Positions 3,976-7,790 of a DNA stretch of 7,790 nt are shown one piece after another. A program made the translations under genes and the position numbers. Every line of letters begins with the position of its first letter. The stretch's first letter is position 1. The notes beneath the pieces are model-generated. The model was not told where the DNA came from. It was given only the letters and a program-made list of their open reading frames with translations, and did no database searches. The DNA comes from Deltaproteobacteria bacterium (lineage in GTDB: Bacteria; Desulfobacterota; G020345765), in the NCBI GenBank assembly GCA_030616835.1, contig JAUWWP010000106.1, forward strand, positions 1-7,790, read 5' to 3'.

Positions 3976-5631
3976 ATGGAAAAAAGGGCACTTGTGGCAG
4001 CAGTTCTGTGCCTGCTCGTCCTGTTCCTTTATCAGAGCTTTTTTCTAAAGGGCAAAAAGAAGCCTCCTCAGCAAGAGGCCCCCATTGAGCAGATTGAGAG
4101 GGAAACGATAAAGGAGACGAAGGAAGCTCTATTAGCTCCGGAGAGGCTGGTGCGAACCCCGAGCCCCGGAAGGCCCGCGGAGGATGTGAAGGTTGAGACG
4201 AATCTTTTCACCGCTACCTTTACTACTGCTGGCGGAAGGCTCAAGGATTGGAAGTTAAAGCGGTATCGGGAAGAGGTCGATCCGAACTCTGAGCCGTTAA
4301 ACCTGGTCTCTACCCCTGATGATCATCTGTTACCCCTTAACCTCTATTTCTCTGGACCCAGCTCGGAGGTTATCTACGAGGTGGACAAGAAATTCCTCAA
4401 CCTGTATAGAGAGGGGGAGGAGGGAAGTATAGTGTTTTCCTGGACTCTCCCTGAGTTCTTGCGAATAAAGAAGGAGTTTGTCTTCTTTGCCGATATATAT
4501 CAGGCGGAGCTCTTTGTCACCATCGAGAACCTTTCTGAATCCCCTCTTAGAGGAAGGCTTTCCCTGGAATGGATAAGCCAGAAGGAGCAAGGTAAAAAGG
4601 GAGGATTTTTTGGTTCAGGAGGGGCCTACGGGTATGTGGGTCCAGTGGCAATGATAGGGGAAAAGGTAGAGACTAAAGACCTAACTAAAAACCTTAAAGA
4701 AACCAAGGAGTACCAGAATGTCCGTTGGGCAGGCTTTGAGGATAAGTATTTTATCTCTGCCCTCATTCCCCGGGACTCTCCCAGCATGGGCCTCAAGGTT
4801 GAAAAGATCTCCGAGGAAAAAGAGAGGGTAGTCGAATCTACTGCTTTGCTTCATCCCCGAGTAGTAATTGCTCCCCAGAGGAGCCTTGAACAAAGGTATT
4901 CCCTCTACTTCGGCCCTAAGGATAAGAAGTTACTGGAATCTTTAGGTGTGGGTCTGGATAAGGCTATTAATTATGGCTGGAAGGTATTTGAGCCCATTGC
5001 CAAACCCTTAATCAGTGTTTTAAATATATTTTATTCATTTACTAAGAACTACGGCCTTGCCATTATCATTTTAACCGTTTTGATCAAGATCCTCTTCTAT
5101 CCTCTAACCCAGAAAAGCTTCCAGTCAATGCAGGGGATGCAGAAACTACAGCCTAAGATGACGGCATTAAGGGAGAAATATAAAGATGATAAGGAGAAGC
5201 TGAACCGGGAGCTAATGCAGCTATATCGGACTGAAAAAATCAATCCCTTAGGGGGTTGCCTCCCCATGTTATTGCAGATTCCGGTATTCATCGCCCTTTA
5301 CCAGGCCCTCTGGAACTCCATTGAGCTTCGGCACACCCCTTTTATCTGGTGGATAAATGACCTCTCCGCTCCGGAAGACTTATTCTCCATCCCTCTGTTC
5401 GGCTATAACCTTCCTTTCCGAGTCTTACCCTTGATTATGGGAGTAACGATGTACCTGCAGCAAAAAATGACCCCTACTATGGGCACTTCACAACAGGCCA
5501 AGATGATGCAGTGGATGCCTATTTTCTTTACCTTTTTGTTCTGGGGATTCCCCTCAGGGTTGGTTCTTTACTGGCTGGTGAATAATGTGCTTACCATCAC
5601 GCAGCAATATTTTATAAGAAAGAAGACCTGA
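3976..5631 (+). CDS. yidC: Membrane protein insertase YidC (Gram-negative type with periplasmic domain)
   Basis: YidC inserts and folds inner-membrane proteins, alone or with SecYEG. From ATG 3976 it is 551 residues. TM1 is at about residues 4-23 (MEKRALVAAVLCLLVLFLYQ), followed by a charged linker, then the large beta-sandwich periplasmic domain to about residue 330, as in diderm bacteria. The insertase core starts near Phe338 and holds five TM segments with the motifs IKILFYPLTQKSF, NPLGGCLPMLLQIPVFIALY and FPSGLVLYWLVNN. The groove residue that is Arg366 in E. coli is Lys371 here, a substitution seen in many YidC proteins. I chose ATG 3976 over in-frame TTG 3952 and ATG 3961 because it gives the standard MEKR start and has GGAAGG at 3963-3968. 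Fold-back repeat DNA follows its stop. Confidence 0.97.
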   Translation: MEKRALVAAVLCLLVLFLYQSFFLKGKKKPPQQEAPIEQIERETIKETKEALLAPERLVRTPSPGRPAEDVKVETNLFTATFTTAGGRLKDWKLKRYREEVDPNSEPLNLVSTPDDHLLPLNLYFSGPSSEVIYEVDKKFLNLYREGEEGSIVFSWTLPEFLRIKKEFVFFADIYQAELFVTIENLSESPLRGRLSLEWISQKEQGKKGGFFGSGGAYGYVGPVAMIGEKVETKDLTKNLKETKEYQNVRWAGFEDKYFISALIPRDSPSMGLKVEKISEEKERVVESTALLHPRVVIAPQRSLEQRYSLYFGPKDKKLLESLGVGLDKAINYGWKVFEPIAKPLISVLNIFYSFTKNYGLAIIILTVLIKILFYPLTQKSFQSMQGMQKLQPKMTALREKYKDDKEKLNRELMQLYRTEKINPLGGCLPMLLQIPVFIALYQALWNSIELRHTPFIWWINDLSAPEDLFSIPLFGYNLPFRVLPLIMGVTMYLQQKMTPTMGTSQQAKMMQWMPIFFTFLFWGFPSGLVLYWLVNNVLTITQQYFIRKKT

Positions 5632-5663
5632 TGGGTAGACCCAGTTAAAAAGCTAATATAGAG

Positions 5664-5795
5664 TGTATAATGTCAAATGCCAAAACTCAAAGTTCAAATG
5701 AAACCCAAAGTTCAAATGACAAATAATTTTTGATATTTGGATTTTGACATTTGTCATTCATTTGTAATTTGGGCTTTGACATTTGGATTTATACA
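5664..5795. repeat. 132-bp A/T-rich fold-back repeat between yidC and jag
   Basis: TGTATAA (5664-5670) and TTATACA (5789-5795) are the ends of an imperfect palindrome spanning most of the 176-bp gap. Nearer the centre, AATGACAAAT (5715-5724) pairs with ATTTGTCATT (5749-5758). The left half also holds a 14-bp direct repeat with an 18-bp period, CAAAGTTCAAATGA at 5688-5701 and 5706-5719. There is no ORF and no T-run at the base of the stem. The element ends one base before the jag ribosome binding site. It is MITE-like in form, but no transposase or target duplication was established. Confidence 0.82.
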
Positions 5796-5807
5796 TAGGA
5801 GGTTCAT

Positions 5808-6518
5808 ATGCGGATAGTTGAGAAGGAAGGAAGGACACAGAAAGAGGCTATCGAAGCGGCCTGTGAAGAGCTTAATTGCTCCGAAGAACAACTGGAGGTG
5901 GAGGTAATCTCCAAAGGCACCGGTCTTCTTAGATTGCTCGTAGGGGAGAAGGTTCGGATTAGAGCAAAACTCAAAGAGGAAGCATCCGCCCCAGGCGGAC
6001 AGGACCTTTCTCCCGACTCAGCCCCCCAAGAGGTCTCAATGAAGGGAGAGAATGATGAGGCTCAGGAGACCAGCGATAAGGCCAAAGGATTTCTGGAAGG
6101 TGTATTAAACTATATGGGCGTGGAGGCCTCGGTTAGGGTGGAGGAAACCCCGGAGCAGATACTCCTTACGATCAGGGGAGATGGTAGCGGGCTCCTTATT
6201 GGAAAGCGAGGGCGAACCCTTGATGCCCTTCAGTATCTTGTCAATAAGGCGGTAAGGAAGTCCGCCTCAGGCGGAGAGGGAGAAAAAAGGGTAGTAGTGG
6301 ATAGTGAGCACTATCGGGAGCGCAGAGAGGAGTCTTTGCGTAATATGGCCTTCCAGATGGCCGAAAAGGCCAGGAATCAAGGGAAACCAATAATGTTAGA
6401 AAATATGAGCCCCCGGGATCGGAGGATTATTCATCTGGCCCTGGACGAATTGGAAGGGATAAAAACCGAAAGCGAGGGTCAGGGCTTGGAGCGCCATTTA
6501 GTTATTTATCCTGTTTAA
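5808..6518 (+). CDS. jag: RNA-binding protein Jag/KhpB (Jag_N, KH and R3H domains)
   Basis: This 236-residue cytoplasmic RNA-binding protein has the three domains in order. Jag_N is at about residues 1-52 (EGRTQKEAIEAACEEL, SKGTGLLRLLVGEKVRIR). A Ser/Glu-rich linker follows. The KH domain starts near 105, with its GKRG loop at 132-135 (LLIGKRGRTLDALQYLVNKA). R3H is at about 170-236, with Arg205-x3-His209 in DRRIIHLALDE. KhpB works with KhpA in some bacteria to control cell division and small RNAs; YidC-linkage is by gene order. AGGAGG at 5797-5802 precedes the ATG. Two copies of a 15-bp palindromic repeat lie in-frame, encoding SAPGG (60-64) and SASGG (152-156), one in the linker and one in a KH surface loop. 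mnmE, often next, is absent. Confidence 0.94.
   Translation: MRIVEKEGRTQKEAIEAACEELNCSEEQLEVEVISKGTGLLRLLVGEKVRIRAKLKEEASAPGGQDLSPDSAPQEVSMKGENDEAQETSDKAKGFLEGVLNYMGVEASVRVEETPEQILLTIRGDGSGLLIGKRGRTLDALQYLVNKAVRKSASGGEGEKRVVVDSEHYRERREESLRNMAFQMAEKARNQGKPIMLENMSPRDRRIIHLALDELEGIKTESEGQGLERHLVIYPV
5985..5999. repeat. In-frame 15-bp palindrome in the jag linker
   Basis: TCCGCC-CCA-GGCGGA, a 6-bp stem with a 3-nt loop, begins on a codon boundary and encodes Ser-Ala-Pro-Gly-Gly at residues 60-64. It lies in the low-complexity linker between Jag_N and the KH domain. It matches 6261-6275 except in the loop. Confidence 0.8.
6261..6275. repeat. In-frame 15-bp palindrome in the jag KH domain
   Basis: TCCGCC-TCA-GGCGGA begins on a codon boundary in the same phase as the copy at 5985 and encodes Ser-Ala-Ser-Gly-Gly at residues 152-156. 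It sits between the KH helix NKAVRK and the strand KRVVVDSEHY, at a surface loop where homologues vary in length. Confidence 0.8.
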
Positions 6519-6538
6519 CCTTGCTTGGAAGGAGAGAT

Positions 6539-7576
6539 TTGAAAGAGCTGGCAAGGCTTGTTGTAAGCGCAGGATCTATTTTTATCCTGAGCTACATTGC
6601 TCTCTCAGGGGGCTGCGCCTATGAGCCCGAATGCGATACAGCCCCAGGAGGAGCACTGAAAGACCCGATAGGGATAGCGGTTAGGGGAAACTTTCTCTAT
6701 ATCACCAATGCCAATGCTGATCTGGAATATTGCTCGGGTTTTCTGGCAAAGGTTGACTTAGAAGATAATGTCATTATAGCCAATATCCCCGCGAAATTCG
6801 ACGATCAGTATTTTTCCTTTTTAGGGGAGGTTGCCATCAGCGGAAATTATGCCTATGTAGCTGAAAGATCCTCTGACAGTCTGCTTAAATTCGACCTTGA
6901 TCAGGAAAAGGTAGTAGGAAGGGTTCCGGTGGGAGAAGATCCATTTGGTGTTGCCGTGAATGGGGAAGGTCCCACTACCTTAGTTTTCGTTGCCAATATG
7001 TCATCCAACGATATTTCAGTGATTAAAGCCAGCAGTATGGCAAAAATAAAGCAAATCCCTCTCAGTGCCGGGGTCAGACCTACTAAGATTGCCACATCGG
7101 GAGATAAAATCTATGTAGCCCAGCAGTATACCAGTAAAATCTCAGTTATTGATATAGATCCTGAAAGTGGAGACTATTTGGAAACTATCGATCCTATCGA
7201 CTGGGAAGGGTACTGCCGAGGGATTGCTTCTGATAGCAAGAATCTTTATGTATCCAAGCATTCACCTGATAGTCTGGTGGTCATTGATACCGAATTCAAC
7301 AATGTCATTGATGTCATTATAATGGGGAGCGACCCTGATGGAGTAGCAGTAAGTGATGATTTTGTATTAGTGGCTAATTTCGACTCTGACAATGTCTACA
7401 TCCTTGATGTGGCCACTAATGAGATTACTGCCATCGTTGCAGTAGGGGATGGCCCAACTGAAATAGTTTTTCATCCTGATCCTGTTAAAAGAACCGCTTA
7501 TGTTACTAATTACCTCGCTCAGACCATCTCCGTGATTGATACTGAAAATTTTAAAGTTATAGAAACAATCCCATAA
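6539..7576 (+). CDS. Seven-bladed YVTN beta-propeller protein, probable lipoprotein
   Basis: From TTG 6539 this is a 345-residue exported protein. Residues 1-25 form a signal peptide (MKELARL, hydrophobic core, ALSGG) before Cys26, a plausible but imperfect lipobox because Ser rather than Leu sits at -3. The rest is seven repeats of about 40-50 residues of the YVTN/YncE kind: LYITNANA, AYVAERSSDSL, VFVANMSSNDISVI, IYVAQQYTSKISVI, LYVSKHSPDSLVVI, VLVANFDSDNVYIL and AYVTNYLAQTISVI. Most end in a VGxxP-like turn, so a complete propeller is expected. Such proteins act outside the cytoplasm in binding or as cytochrome-like folds; no haem site is seen, and the function is unknown. I chose 6539 over TTG 6521 because GGAAGGAG (6527-6534) precedes it. 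It starts 20 bp after jag and may be cotranscribed. Confidence 0.82.
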   Translation: MKELARLVVSAGSIFILSYIALSGGCAYEPECDTAPGGALKDPIGIAVRGNFLYITNANADLEYCSGFLAKVDLEDNVIIANIPAKFDDQYFSFLGEVAISGNYAYVAERSSDSLLKFDLDQEKVVGRVPVGEDPFGVAVNGEGPTTLVFVANMSSNDISVIKASSMAKIKQIPLSAGVRPTKIATSGDKIYVAQQYTSKISVIDIDPESGDYLETIDPIDWEGYCRGIASDSKNLYVSKHSPDSLVVIDTEFNNVIDVIIMGSDPDGVAVSDDFVLVANFDSDNVYILDVATNEITAIVAVGDGPTEIVFHPDPVKRTAYVTNYLAQTISVIDTENFKVIETIP

Positions 7577-7611
7577 TCGAAGGATGGGTTGGGTCTGTCG
7601 GTTGCGGTTAC

Positions 7612-7690
7612 GTTTGTAGGTCGGGCATCCTGCCCGACATACCTGTCCTGAGCGAAGTCGAAGGAATGGCGGGCTGGAAGCCCGCCCCAC
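7612..7690. repeat. Composite palindromic element after the propeller gene
   Basis: GTCGGGCA/TGCCCGAC (7620-7638, loop TCC) and GGCGGGCT/AGCCCGCC (7668-7686, loop GGA) flank a CCTGTCCTGAGC-GAAG-TCGAAGG core (7642-7663). The layout, two hairpins around a shared spacer with TGTAGG on the left and CCCCACA on the right, parallels the element at 2856-2927. No T-run follows either stem. Nothing recognisable lies between 7691 and 7770. Confidence 0.78.
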
Positions 7691-7770
7691 ATTTAGAATC
7701 GGGATTCGTAAAACGGTTATAGATGAAATCAGAAAGCTAATAGTATAAGAAGAGACGCAGCCTGGTGACG

Positions 7771-7790
7771 CCTGTCCTGAGCCTGTCGAA
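7771..7790. repeat. Repeat of the CCTGTCCTGAGC family, cut by the window end
   Basis: GCCTGTCCTGAGC (7771-7783) followed by CTGTCGAA matches the cores at 1284-1303, 1842-1856, 2975-2987 and 7642-7663. The rest lies beyond the window. Confidence 0.75.

Noticed and set aside
4981..5100. Lys371 replacing the groove Arg of YidC as a sign of lost function
   Set aside because: A positively charged residue is retained and Lys at this position is known in many functional YidC proteins.
5664..5795. Insertion sequence or transposon
   Set aside because: There are inverted ends but no coding capacity and no verifiable target-site duplication; it is listed as a fold-back repeat.
7620..7686. Terminator after the propeller gene
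   Set aside because: Both stems lack a following T-run and match the dispersed palindromic repeat pattern.

Overview
This window looks like a chromosomal segment of a Gram-negative bacterium, probably an uncultured lineage. The Gram-negative call rests on an outer-membrane beta-barrel protein with a signal peptide, a YidC with the large periplasmic domain typical of diderm bacteria, and a probable lipoprotein. Base composition is moderate. The intergenic regions carry many short palindromic repeats with cores such as CCTGTCCTGAGC, TCCGCCTGAGGCGGA and paired GGGCTTGAT/ATCAAGCCC hairpins. Repeats of this style are familiar to me from candidate-phylum genomes recovered by metagenomics, but I cannot place the lineage from this window alone.

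Layout, all genes on the plus strand: the 3' end of moaC (1-140); a promoter and a small outer-membrane beta-barrel gene closed by a strong terminator (185-1109); an accessory stretch with a repeat block, an orphan HicB-like antitoxin, a second repeat block and a vapB-vapC type toxin-antitoxin pair (1110-2633); a second copy of the beta-barrel gene's 3' tail plus terminator (2687-2825); three stacked palindromic repeats (2856-3118); the conserved rpmH-rnpA-yidD-yidC-jag cluster (3266-6518); a seven-bladed YVTN beta-propeller probable lipoprotein (6539-7576); and a terminal repeat block running off the window.

The core cluster is the classical unit linking ribosomal protein L34, the RNase P protein, membrane protein insertion (YidD, YidC) and the RNA-binding protein Jag/KhpB. 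The first genes overlap or nearly touch, so they are probably cotranscribed from the TTGACA-17-TAATTT promoter at 3206-3234. A 132-bp fold-back repeat separates yidC from jag and ends just before the jag ribosome binding site. The usual neighbours dnaA (upstream) and mnmE (downstream) are absent here.

I see no clear new defence or biosynthetic system. The observations most worth pursuing concern repeat biology. First, a 15-bp palindrome has entered jag twice in the same reading frame, encoding Ser-Ala-X-Gly-Gly each time, and degenerate copies lie in intergenic DNA upstream of rpmH. Second, the beta-barrel tail with its terminator is duplicated on either side of the toxin-antitoxin segment, which suggests a lost tandem paralogue replaced by accessory genes.
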